Shown: positions 1 to 12,800 of the stretch, piece by piece | How positions within the stretch are numbered: the stretch's first letter is position 1 | Layout: each line of letters starts with the position of its first letter | Source: Syngnathus acus | Lineage: Eukaryota; Chordata; Actinopteri; Syngnathiformes; Syngnathidae | Length of the DNA stretch: 64,000 nucleotides | NCBI RefSeq assembly: GCF_901709675.1 | Contig: NC_051092.1 | Location: forward strand, 6,204,491-6,268,490 | Reading direction: 5' to 3' | The notes under the pieces: generated by a model | Databases searched by the model: none | What the model was told of the DNA's origin: nothing | Seen by the model: the letters and a program-made list of their open reading frames with translations, nothing else | Program-made: the position numbers and the translations under genes

Positions 1-164
1 ATTGTTCCTCATGCAAATCAAAACGTTGTCGCTTAATAAACAGCAGCACATGAAAGATTCCCCTTCTCCACACTGTTTTCAATTGAACAGAATTACTGTT
101 GAACACTTCACATCCAACTGCCTGTCATCTTTGTTAATCAGACTGGTTTGCTTTAACCCTGTAG

Positions 165-3100
165 GTCCGAGTTGGAGAGCAGATATCCAGCCTTCAAATC
201 ACCCCGTCTCAGACATGGACTTTGATGTGGTGATTGGAGCTGATGGACGCAAAAACACATTAGATGGTAAAAATATCCGCAGTAATCGGATTGTGGATTA
301 TTATACTTGGTGATTGTGCTTTTTTTAGGCAGTCTTTAAATGTTGTCCTATTGTTCACATTGTTAGCCCAAACAAGCCTAAGGAATGTTTTTCCCCCAAA
401 AGTAGTATGCTGAGTGCAACTATATTTGCTAATTCCTCTGTAGTCAAAGCACTGTTTATTTTCTGTGGAAATGAGGTGAATAGTTCCAAAGCTACCCTCC
501 ATCACTGACTAAAGCATTTCCTGTTTACATGCTTTTAAGTGGAAGGCAAGTATTGTATAATGTCCATCTGAGTTTGTGGTCGAGGTCATAATTTTTTTTA
601 ATTTAATTTAATTTTTTAAATTATTATTAGTATCATTATTATTATTATTATTATTAAATAAAACTTGGACTCTTTGTTCAGGTTACTGCCATTTAAAATA
701 CAGGACCATTAAAAAAAGAGCATTTCCCTATTTTTCTTTATAGTTTACCCATTTTGTTTAATGTATAGACTCAAATAACAAAGCTAACCCAAGTAAACAT
801 GAAATGCAGTTCAGAATCATTTGCGTGCAAGTACATAAATATTGTACTTTAAATTCTCATATTTCTGCACTAGGATCTGCTATCGAGAAGTCTCTTCTTT
901 TGAGCTTCTCATATCTCTAGCTGTCTGCTTCAAGAATGGGCGTGTTTTATTTGACTAATCTTGATAGAGTTTATGCGATATGGCATCCTCAAGTTGGTGT
1001 TCCGCAAAAACAAATTGTGGCATTATTTGGAATGAGACCTTGTGGCATCTCCAAAATCAAGGTTAAATTCCATATAACAGGGGATTACTAAAACAAAACA
1101 AGTACCGTATTTTCTGCACTATAAGGTGCACCAGATTATAAGGCGCATCTTCAATGAATGGCCCATTTTAAAACTTTGTTCATATATTGTTGTTCACAAA
1201 CATTTCTTTCTTTGCTTTTGGTAGGTTTCAGGCGCAAGGAGTTTCGAGGAAAGCTCGCCATTGCTATTACGGCAAACTTTGTCAACAGAAACACCACAGC
1301 AGAGGCCAAAGTGGAGGAGATTAGTGGAGTTGCCTTTATCTTCAACCAGAAGTTCTTCCTTGAACTCAAGGAAGAAACAGGTCAATCACCAAAATATTGC
1401 CCCTGTATATACCCTTAAATTTCACAAGACAATGATCCGAAACATAAAGCGGAATCTGGACCAAAATGCTTCCTAACTAAACAAATCCAGGCTTTCAAAT
1501 GGCCAAGTCCAGACATGGATCAAGTGAAAATCTGGAGATCTGAAATCTTCTGTTTACAAACACTCTTCGTCTAATCTACCTGGTGCTGTTTTGCAAGAAA
1601 GAAAGTTTCCGTCTGTCTGTCTGTCTATCTATCTTATCCCCTGATCTTAACTCCCAGGGCCCGGTTGTTCTAAACTCTGTTATTTTTTAATCACTGGTTC
1701 AGTATGTTTAATCGACCGTTGAGTTTAACGGCACATTCATCTTATTCGAAATTCTGTTGAATTTCCCCATCTGATAATTTGACGTTAAAGTTAACATAAC
1801 TAAGGAGCTAACTTCTTAATCGTATGGTTAGAAGTGCTGCGCTGAAGCAGCGTAATGAAACTGCAACAAATATACCGACAATCATTAGCACAGTCCACTG
1901 ATTAAATCAGTTATATTTTGTATTAAATACAGAATGCAAATAGACGTGCTCCTTCAATGAGCCATCGCACATGACTAGGGACAATCGTTATATTGCTCCC
2001 AGATCCATACAGAAGTCGCTTTCAAATTTGAAGTGTGAAATATATCCCAAACGGATCTCATCCTCATAATTCAATCGGTCACACCTCTTCCGTGGCTGCG
2101 TAAACTTTCACCGGTTACGCAAGTAGGTCTGTCTGAAGCCTGGACGGGAGAATCGTTGCGAATTGCCTTGAGAAGAAAGGCTGATAAAGAATTGACTTAA
2201 GTGTGATTGCAAGACTATGCCCCTTAATGAATAAAATCTATATTAGACTAAACTAGTTTAAATATGCCACAGGCCTCTGTGCGCTAAGAAAAAAAAGACC
2301 AATCAAAAATCAAATCGATTTGAAGAATTGTGACACCCTGTACATATATACTATTATATTATACTATAATATTATACATAATTTAAGTGAAATGTCAGTT
2401 CTAAATCTCAAGTCTGTCTTTGTCTTCATATTTTCAGGAATTGACTTGGAGAACATTGTTTACTACAGAGACAACACTCATTACTTTGTCATGACTGCAA
2501 AGAAGCAGAGTTTGCGGGACAAAGGGGTCATTATTGATGTAAGTTCACATGTTCATAGAGCGGCTTGACTCAGTGGTCGTAAATATTCAATTAGGAATGC
2601 AACCCCCATCTCCCTAAATAATCACTATCCAAGTTGATGTTCTATAGTGTTGATTTCATCTTTTTTGTTTTTCATATAGGATTATGTAGAAACGGATCGT
2701 TTACTAAGCACTGACAATGTAAACCAGGAAGCATTGCTCTCGTATGCCCGAGAGGCAGCTGATTTTGGCACAAATTACCAGCTACCATCACTGGACTATG
2801 CTATCAACCACTACGGCCAGCCAGATGTGGCAATGTTTGACTTCACCAGCATGTATGCCTCGGAGAATGCTGCTCTGATCAGGGAGAAACATGGACACCA
2901 GCTACTGGTTGCACTAGTGGGAGATAGTCTGCTTGAGGTATGTATTGTCAGTGGAAATAAGCACTAACTCGATCTTTAGAGAAATTATTCTCCTTGACCA
3001 AGATGGTGATGATGATTCTCTCCACAGCCTTTCTGGCCGATGGGTACAGGTTGCGCGCGAGGTTTTTTGGCAGCTTTTGACACGGCTTGGATGGTGAAGG

Positions 3101-3864
3101 CCTTTGCACAGGGGAAGAGCCCTCTGGAAATTCTGGCAGAGAGGTTATGTGACATTGCTTTTCTTTCTCGAACAAGAAATACCTTGTCTGCCATTATCCT
3201 TGATTGTTTTCATCTGGAGGAAAACGGTGGTACACGATCAAGGCTTGTATATCCAAAGTGTTTCACTAAGTCTTATGTTCGAATGTCCTTTATTATACTC
3301 TGTCGACAGTACACCATCAAAACAATGAATGCAAAATAGAACAGTCCAGAAGGATTGTTAGCATTTAGCAAACAAAATACAGCCTCCCTTTTTGAATGTT
3401 GTGCAAGGATAATTAATCTTTACAAATAATGATAATGCAGTGTGATACCTACAAATTGATCCTCAGTTGTTTGTTGTATCATTCTTTAGGGAGAGCATCT
3501 ACCGGCTACTTCCCCAGACCACACCAGAGAACATCAGTAAAAACTTTGATCAATATACCATTGACCCTGCAACCCGCTATCCCAACCTTAACTCCAGTAA
3601 TGTTCGCCCCCACCAGGTCAGTCTAACGCTTATTCAAAATGAATCCATTATTACATAAAAGAGTGCAGTTGCAATTTTGGATGGAGATACCCAGTGTTAC
3701 TGCTTGCTCAAGGATAAAAATGAATTGTGTTATGTGTCATTGCTTTACAAAAAAAAGCATCACTTCATTTTCTACCTCTAAGGTGCGCCACCTGTTCAAT
3801 GATGGCAAACATGACTCTTCTCACTTTGAAGGTCCCATAGGTAGACCTGTCTACCTTTCCAGAG
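165..3864 (+). CDS. mical2: MICAL2 exons encoding the FAD monooxygenase domain (C-terminal two thirds)
   Basis: Seven exons encode the flavoprotein core. The first has [12 protein letters not shown], the GxDG-type motif of aromatic-hydroxylase-like FAD enzymes. Exon 5 (3028-3143) together with the end of exon 4 carries the GD motif, read as [15 protein letters not shown], which contacts the FAD ribityl/phosphate. The exon 4 stretch with [20 protein letters not shown] is a strongly conserved MICAL signature. Intron phases are 1,1,0,0,2,0,1 and each junction restores a conserved residue. The first exon starts two bases into a codon, so an upstream exon must supply one base. No frameshift or stop interrupts the block, so this looks like an active enzyme. 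The remnant of a small transposon (1103-1188) ends about 35 bases upstream of exon 2. Confidence 0.93.
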
Positions 3865-6800
3865 GTGAGGCTCAAATATCATATACGTTCAAAGCCTAAT
3901 AAACACGACGCTCCATTGCTGCTCGTTGCCATCGGTGCTTGTTGCCATTGGCGCCAGCCCCATCGGCGCTCCAAAAATGCCTCCGCATGCATACAAGGCG
4001 TGGGTGGCGACGAGGACCGATGGTAACGAGTGCCGATGACGGCAAACGGTGTGCGTCAAAACCACTTTATTTCAAGCCTAGATGTTCTAAGTTCAGTAAC
4101 GTGAATAATGTTCTTTCTTATACAGAATCTGAGGTGTGCCCCAACAGGCTGCTGACATGGTGTCAGAGACAGACTAATGGCTATAGAGGGGTCGACATCA
4201 CCAACCTGACATCCTCCTGGAGGAGTGGCCTTGCTCTTTGTGCACTCATACATAGGCAGAGGCCTGAGCTCATGTGAGAATGCACTCTCTGTATTCCTCC
4301 CAAACTATTGCAACAACAATTCCTCTGTTTTTACCTCAAACTTAAGATGTTTGGTTTTGAAATGTGGTGGTGGGGGGGGCTCAATGGGTTTGTATTTTTT
4401 TTTTTACAGTTTAATTATAAAATAATAATTTCACTTGGTTTGCCTTTGTGAGATACTGAGATTGGATTGATGATTGGAAACATTGAATTATGAAAAATAG
4501 ACAAAAATATTTCAATAAAGGGGGCATGAAACTGAATGCACTTTGCCATTGGATTGCAAACAGTCCACGATGTATTGAAAATTAATATTTATAATTGATT
4601 TCCCATCTTCGCACAGTTTCACAATTGCTTGTTTTTCACCCATGTGATTGTCAAGATAGTTATACTGCTAACTTGTGATCTTCAAAGGCAGAACTCGCTA
4701 GCATATGAATTGGAGCATTGATAATGAACATGTCTATGTGATTGTCTTTCTGTTTCAGCGACTATAACTCCCTTTATGAGGATGACGTGGCAGCAAACAA
4801 TCAATTGGCATTTGATGTGGCTGAGCACCACCTCGGGATTCAGCCAATGACGACTGGAAAGGAGATGGTCGCTGGGGCTGAACCAGACAAGCTGCTAATG
4901 GTTTTATACTTGTCCAAGTTTTATGAAGCCTTCAGGAACTTGCCTGGAAACAAAAAAGGTCAAGGTTAAAAAAACATGTTTGTTTTTTGTTTCTTAACTT
5001 TTTCTCAGTTAATACCCAATTATTTGTTTAGGTTTCTATTGCAAAAGTATTTTTTTTATAATGAAGAGGTGGTGATACTTAGCATTAGATAAATTGTGTG
5101 ATTTGTTGTTAGTGGTGGTCTCGCTAATATTAAAGTTTGCGTCGTTGAATTTGAGCCTGCGGAAAAAAATCCAGTTGAAGTGAACAAAATGAGTGAGGCA
5201 GTTGCCTAAAATAACATTTTTGGTTTTAGCCAATTTCACAATTAGCGGAGCACAAGAGACAAGTGATTTACAGTAGTGCTCACAATAATAGTGCCGTGTG
5301 ACTAAAAATATTATTGCAGGTTCTAAGTATATCTTTTTGGGTTAAATGGGAAACAAGGTATCAAAACAATTATGGGACTGATCTCTGTTTTGTCATTTGC
5401 TGTTCCCTTAATCCTCTATTCATAACATCCCCCTGCAGAACTTGAATGTCACTGATAGTTTTGGTATCACGTCCCTCTGCGAATTGTCACTTTTCAAGTA
5501 TCAAACAAGTTCATGTGTGTCGGCTGTGAATCAGTGTGCGACCGTGCATGTGTGTGTGTGACTTTTGAGAATGTTTTGTTTTATCCCATACCTTTATTGC
5601 TTAAGTATTGCCTACTTTTTTTTTTTTTAATCTAATGTGCTTCTACTTTCCAGGAGCAAAAGAAAGGAATGAAAATATTGAAAGACAAACAGGACAAAGC
5701 CAACCCAGGAAGAGGATCCCAAAGGTTGTATAACACTCTTTGGAATGAATCAACTTGTTGAATTAACCAATGGAAACGCTTTATATCACTTGGCACCTCG
5801 TCAGAGAACCATCATTGCTCTTTTGACATAAAAAAAAATATATTCTTTCAAGCCATTACAGTAAAGAATGGGCATGAAACTGGTTGGATGGATTATTGGA
5901 TGTCTGCTGGGTGTATATTGCAAGGAAAATGATCATGTTTAGGTTTGATTTTTTTATAATAAAGGAATCTTGTGCTTGCTCTCGCAGGATGACAAAAAAA
6001 TGGACGATGATTCAATTAATAAAAGGCGACGCAAGGGTAACCTCACAAAGGTAGGCCGATTATATCATCATATTTAAAAAAAAAAAAAAAAGGGAATTTC
6101 GATCATTTTATGAAGTTTACGACTATTCTTCACATGATCTTGCTTCATATTCCTTGGGTCCATTGGACCAGTTATCCTGTCACAGTGCGCCCTCAGCCGG
6201 TGAAGATGGGAAACTGCGGGAGAACAAGGTCCGATCCATGGCAACCCAACTGCTGGCCAAATTTGAGGAGAACGCGGCAGAAAAAATGCATGGCAAGGTC
6301 GGATATCAATAAGTAGTCAATGCATCGACATTTGAGAAATTTATGAACCCTTGGGTGCATGGGCTTGTCTTCTTTCTGCATCCATTGCTGCAAAACAAGT
6401 GGAAATAGAGAATTAAAATTAAAGCACCCTAAAAAGTGAAATTCTGCCTAAAAATAAGATACGTTTGAATTGATTGGGGCGTGGTGTAATACAGTGGTAC
6501 CTTGACTTATGAGTAAGTCGACTTTTTAAAATTTTCAGGAAATGAGTTAGCCAATCACTGGGCCAATTTTCTTTCTTTCATTTGCGAGCAAAATTATAGG
6601 TACGAGTGTTAAATGGCAGCAGCAAACTTAACTCACGTCATAGCAAGGTGCAGATTTGCAGATTGTGAACAACCAGACACCACTTTGATTTCTCTTATTT
6701 CATATTTGCTTTTCCCATTCCTTCTATAATCAGCCCGAGGATGACCTACCTAGCCTGCCCTTTTCTTCATCTCTGTCACCTTCCTCCACCCCACTTCCTC

Positions 6801-9800
6801 TCTCAAATGAGGAGGAGGAGGAGGAGGGTGAAAATCCCCGCTTTGCAAAGCCCAAAGATACTCCCCCTCCTCCTCCTCCTCTTTCTCTGCGCCGCAAATG
6901 GCAGGTATGCTCCACCCATTGTATCTTGTGTCATGTCACGTTCATTTATGGCTCAGTAGTTTTCAACTTGCTATTCTTACCACAGATGTAGTTTGTAATC
7001 ACTCCCTACTTATTTCCTGTGGCTCCATGTATCTTTGTCTCCATCTCCTCAGCCTTCCATCTACCTCCGCTTACTGGAGAATCCTGATTCTTACTCAAAA
7101 CGCGGCAGTCGCTCTCCTTCACCCTCACACGCCGGTAGCCCATTGCGCTCACCAAGCCCTGAACGACACTACGCAGAATGCACCTCTCCTGTAGCTAAAG
7201 CCAGCCATTATTCTGCCTCTGCTCTGTTGGACACTGATCTTTCCTCACCAAGGTCAGAGGAGGAAATGCAACAGGTGAACATATGGGTGTACCGTATTGG
7301 CATTTAAGGAAAGAACAAAGCTTCATTCAATAATCAGATGCCGTTCATTGTTGTTTGCTTTTGAGTGTTCATTATAAGCTGTAGTATCGCCTTAGCTGTA
7401 TATCCGTGATCTCGTTTATTGCTGCCTCTTGTTGGTCCACCCTGCAGAATCAAGCTGAGAGGCTGTCTGCTAGACAGTTTGCACAAAAGACGATAAAGGA
7501 AAGAGCTGTCCTCCTTTCGTCCTTGTTTACTGGCTCCGACAAACCTACTCCTGCTCATTTTCCCTCTCTTCCTCAAGCACAGGTTTGAGTTTGTATATTG
7601 TTGGCGTCAGGCAGAAACCTCCTATGTTACAATTTGGTGATTTTTTTTTTTTTTCCCCAAATCTATGCGATATATCAGTCAGGTGTGTTTATTAAACAAC
7701 TTATTGATCTATCCAAAGTGTTGAAAATAGCTTGCTGTCTTTGACTATGCAATGTTAATGTTTGAACAAACATTTGGGGTCTACTGAAAACTCATGGTTT
7801 TGGAGGTATGAGGATTTTGCCCGACGCTAGTAATAGTATGTTGAGTTCTTGTTTTCCTTATTCTACTTCATCCTTTAACTTTTAACTCTTCCCTAGGTTG
7901 AACTATCTACCTCTGTCCCGCCTATTCCTCCATCTATAAGCACAAAAATCTACCCTATGGTCCACCCTGTCCCTGACCCCACTGCCCAGGCTGGTTTCTT
8001 TAACCCTCTTCACCTCAAGCACAAGAAAGAATCTCCCTTTCCCATGTTTCACGTGGACTCTGAAAGTTCACAGCAAACTAGTCATGCGGATTCCTTGTCT
8101 AGTAACCGCAAAGTCCCCACTGAAATATCTGGTTCGAATGCAAGCCAGGATGCCACATCACTCCCTGAAAACAACTTTTCTTCAAGTCCAGTTTTTTCTC
8201 TGTTAAACAAAGATACAGGGACTCAATACAGGCCTCAGGGCCGCCTCGAAACACAGCAAATCCACAAAACTTCGAATGAGACATCGGAGAGCCACAAAAA
8301 TTGTATAAATGCAAAGGTAACAAATTTGGGACAATAGCAGCAGCGTGCATGGCATGAAGCAACCTTGTGCATGCGTCATTTACTAGGAATCAGCACTTTT
8401 TCATAGGTTGCTCTTCCCTTTGCTGTATGTCTTAGTGCAATGGAAGTTCTGTTCTCAAAGACCATAAAGGAACCGTTCGAAAATCAGTCATTCGTTCTGA
8501 GAGTTGTCCAACTGGAGCTCCGAGCTACAGTAAAGAGGTACCAGTTAAAAACCGGTTAAAAACAGCCTAAATCCAGGTTTGTTAAGGGAAAGGGTGATCT
8601 GTTCTTTTCCTGACTTTCTTTTGTCAATCTTCTGCTTCCCTCTGTTGTCCTTTCATTTCTGTTGATGTCAATGTTAGCGCACAGTTGGAAAGGTGTCTTC
8701 AGCCATAGATGCTAAAGCCCAAATGCTAGCCATCCTCTATGAGACAGATCACAGGCCCAGTGCTGCGATGGTAAGATGTGTGTTTTGATATTGCAGTGAG
8801 AAATCCAACAGTCAAGTTATTGGGCTTCTCTGCAGTTTTGTCGGGAAACCTAAGTTTGCAAAAGATATTCAGAAGTTCTGCATTATGCATGCAATCGCAA
8901 ATAACTTGAATTTGTGATTTAAAAACAAAACTCGCTCTAAAAGAGTCGTTTCAGCAGTGGATAGCGACTGTACAAGGCCAGCTTCATGCTCGTTTAGCAC
9001 GCCTGATATCGTGTCACATCCTGACTCACATCCTGTCAAATCAATGGTGTTTGGTGCAAGATTCCAATTCATTTTTGTTTTATAGTTACTGGACAGGTGC
9101 ACAGTGAATGACATTCTGGTGCAACATTATGTAGAGGACAGTATTATGTTCAAACAAAACGTTTAAAAGAGAAGAGCAGAATGGCACTCAGTAGTGCTCT
9201 GCCCTCTGACAAGGCCTAACGATGATTTGTTTGATAACAACTACACAACTCATTGCCTGCAATCCCTCATAGCTCAAATGATGTAGCAGAGTTGGAGTTT
9301 GCAGGGATATAGCAGTGTACTGCAATTTAGCAGCTTGAGAGAATAAAATAATAAACAACTCTCTCATGCATCACGGAGAAGTACAACCACAATAATAAAC
9401 AATTGTGAAATGATTATGGCAGTGTCAATCAAAGCGAGGTGTTATTATCTTTGGAAAGGCAGACATTTTGGTCCAGTTTTTGGAGTGGATATCATATTGT
9501 GCCAGGACATTGGAGGTTGCCTGCTGGGATCCAAGCCTTTGCGGTGTTCTCCCTCCTTGCTTTTTTGCTTCCTTCCGTTCTTCCTTCCCTCCTTTCTTCC
9601 TTCCCTCTTTTCTTGCTTCATCCTTTCTTTTATTTCCTTGCTTCCTTCCTTCCTTGCTTCCTTCCTTCCTAAGACATTTTTCAACTATTGCCACTCATTT
9701 CACATATTTTGCATTTCAGTGCGCAACTCAAATGCTTGCTTTGTTGTGGAGTGATCGACCGTGTTCTCTGGGTTCATTCTAATAAACAATCTTTATTTTT

Positions 9801-12800
9801 TACACAATGAGTTTTGGTGCAAACTTTGCTTTATATATTCTGATTTAAGAAAAAAAAAAAAAAAAATCCCGGAATTAAAGATGGCTGGTATTCAACTTTT
9901 TTTTTTTTTTTTCTGCGTTCATGCATTTAGGAATATATTCTTGTATTTAATCCACTGGTTGAAAGTTTATTCATATTGAAAATGTTCCTATGATTTGTGT
10001 AATATGTATTCGTATAGGGTTAAAGTCATTTTAACGTTACCCATGTCTTATCGTTTTCTCAGTGTGTGGGACGTAAGGAATTCCAGTCTGGACTTGGTGG
10101 CAGCGACATCTGCCATTTCTGCTTGAAGCGTGTGTATGTCATGGAGAGACTGAGTGCTGAAGGCTACTTCTTCCACCGAGAGTGTTTCCGCTGTGACGTC
10201 TGTAACTGCACACTACGACTGGGCGGCCACACCTTCAACTCGTATGAGGGTATGCTTGAGTCACTGTCAAAATGTACCATTTAATCTTGAAAATATTGCC
10301 TGTGTTGTGAAATACTTTGAATTTGTAATGTTTGTATTCTTCCAGCAAAATTCTACTGTAAGATGCATTATAGTCAATACCAGTCCAGTACACACTTCAG
10401 GAAAAGAAAGGTAAATATAACCATAGTATGGTTTGATGTCACATCTTTTGTGACACCAGTCCTGGAACATTCCCGACACACCTTGTACATAATAATGTTT
10501 CAGACCATGGCTGGAATTGAAACGGTGATTCTTAATTTTTTTTAAATTTTTTTTTTTTTATTCAGTGAATCAACAACTAATCGATGATCTAATTCATAGT
10601 CAATTTTACTAATCAATTACTTTTTTTTTTGGCAATTTTCTGACAAATGTTCCTTCAAATGTCCATTCAACGTGGTATACAATACAAGGTCACTTTTTAA
10701 AATCAACTAAATTACTTACACGACTATAATGTTATGTTTCAAGATGAATAATTGCAGACTTACAATACAAACTTTTATTTTAGGCTGGAGCCTGAGGCAA
10801 AACTTTAAAAGTATTAATTAAATCACTGCCATTTCTGTTAAAATGAAGCTTTGACATTTATAGCTGTGAATGAGTTTACCAGTTGAACAGGTCACCCATC
10901 CTTTTAGACTAGACTACATTTGTTCTCCCCAGTCGAGATGCATATGGCTCACAGGGCCATACGCAAGTTTTATTTTTTTAAATTTTTAATTTTCTGCATC
11001 ACAGATTTCCGAGTTATTCAAATTTGTGTCGACATGCTATAAGTGCAAATAATGAGGGATAGCTTGAGCAACCTTTGGACAATCCAAGTTCAGAACACAC
11101 TAACATTGTTATTGTCTTGCATCTGTCATCTCTTGTGTGATTTGATCTGTGCAGGACAACCACAATCACGTCACAGCGTTGGTGCTAGACAAAGAGAGAA
11201 ACCCAGTGACAAGCGACATCCAGACACAACCTCCAGGTACCCTGGTTTCCTTGCTTTGGCGAGGCCTGAATTGGCCGAGGCATGCCAGCCGGGCTGTGTG
11301 TGTGATTCCTGGACATCTTTTGGGCTGTGTGCGTGAGTGTTTCGCAGCTCTGAGTATCCATGTGAGAAGCTACTCGCATGATTATGTGTTCCTGTATGAG
11401 TTGATGAGCATGGGTTGTTCTCTGCTCTGCGTAATGCTCGAGGTGCTTGGACAGATCAGCCAAGAGCCTCAGCTAGCTCGCGTATTGAGCTGAGGAAATA
11501 GTCAAGGGCTCTGTCTTACCTAAGTGTGCTCCGCTTCGTTCCCGATCATGTGGAGTTTGTCTAGCATTATCTATTTCTGCATTCCAAAGTGCCCTATTGG
11601 ATATAATATTTTTGAAGGTAAAGTTGATTTTAATAGTCAAGGTATACAACACCTAACTAGTTTCCATCATTTAGTTGTATGCAACTTGATGCCATTTTAA
11701 GCCAACTGTGAAGTAGCACAGTTATGGATGGTGTAAAAAGCTGGTGAGTGGAAATGTCTAAAATGTCAGAATTTTGTTAATGCAGCATTGATTTGCAACT
11801 TGGAAGTAACCTGGAACTTGCTTCAAATCTAACTTTCACAATGCTTTTAAACAAACTATAAGAATTCCACATGGCAGTTGACTCGGCATATTGCCTGCTG
11901 CACAATGACTGCAATGGAAATGCCAAAACAATGTTTCGTTTACTCTTTTGTTTGACTTCATTTGTTGTCTTGGGTTTAAAATCACTGCACTCAAAACATT
12001 TGCACAGGGACACCAGTGATAAAAATCCATATAATGAGAACATTTGTGAGACTGATATTTATTTTGCTTTCTAGTTTAGTCGCGTACTTTGGTTCATTAT
12101 TATTTTTTATTTTGCCTAAGGCCAATAAAATTGCTCATTTTTAACTCTCAATATTTATGTACTTTATGCTTGAAAAAAGACCAAATACATCATTTCAATT
12201 TTGCATTTCTCTGGTTCGAGTTTATCTATTTATTTTCGGTATTCTTTCTGCATTTAAATCTGTTCTGCCTCCAACAATCTTTTCTTATCTATTTTCTTAT
12301 GTTTTTCCTCAGTTCATTCATTCACTTCATTTTGTTCAGTCTAACATTTGCAACCAAAGGAGGGTGACAATTGGCAATTGTGTATCATGATTCAATTTGG
12401 GAGCTGCTACATTTCTTTTTACCTTCCCACTCAGAAGAATTGTGATGCACGGATGAACATTTTATTGAACATATCCATCCCTTATTAGTCACTGTATTTC
12501 CTGGCAGTCATAATATCAGTGTGAGCCTCGTAACCCTTGTGCTTAGCAGTTCCTCACTAACACCCTAATACCAACCAATCTGTCTGCCTCAGTTGATCCA
12601 TCATAACCATCATCATCAAGCGTCCTACTCTTAGGCTAGTTTGACAGTAATGCGTGTCCACAACTGTGTTACAGAAGACCTCTCCCCTTCAGAACCCCTC
12701 TCCAGATCTCTCTCGTGTACCTGCTAGAATTTTTCCAACAAATACGTAGCTGCTTTTTGCTCCACACATCATCAACCGTTTAATATGCTGTTATGATGTA

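Noticed and set aside
8406-8570. Exon start at the acceptor at 8405-8406 instead of 8436
   Set aside because: Both open frames from that acceptor lack a good donor or hit a stop; the frame from 8436 to a GTACCA donor at 8538 keeps phase 0 on both sides.
9425-9694. Minus-strand Lys/Glu/Gly-rich frames
   Set aside because: Translation of the CCTT-type repeat in a mical2 intron.
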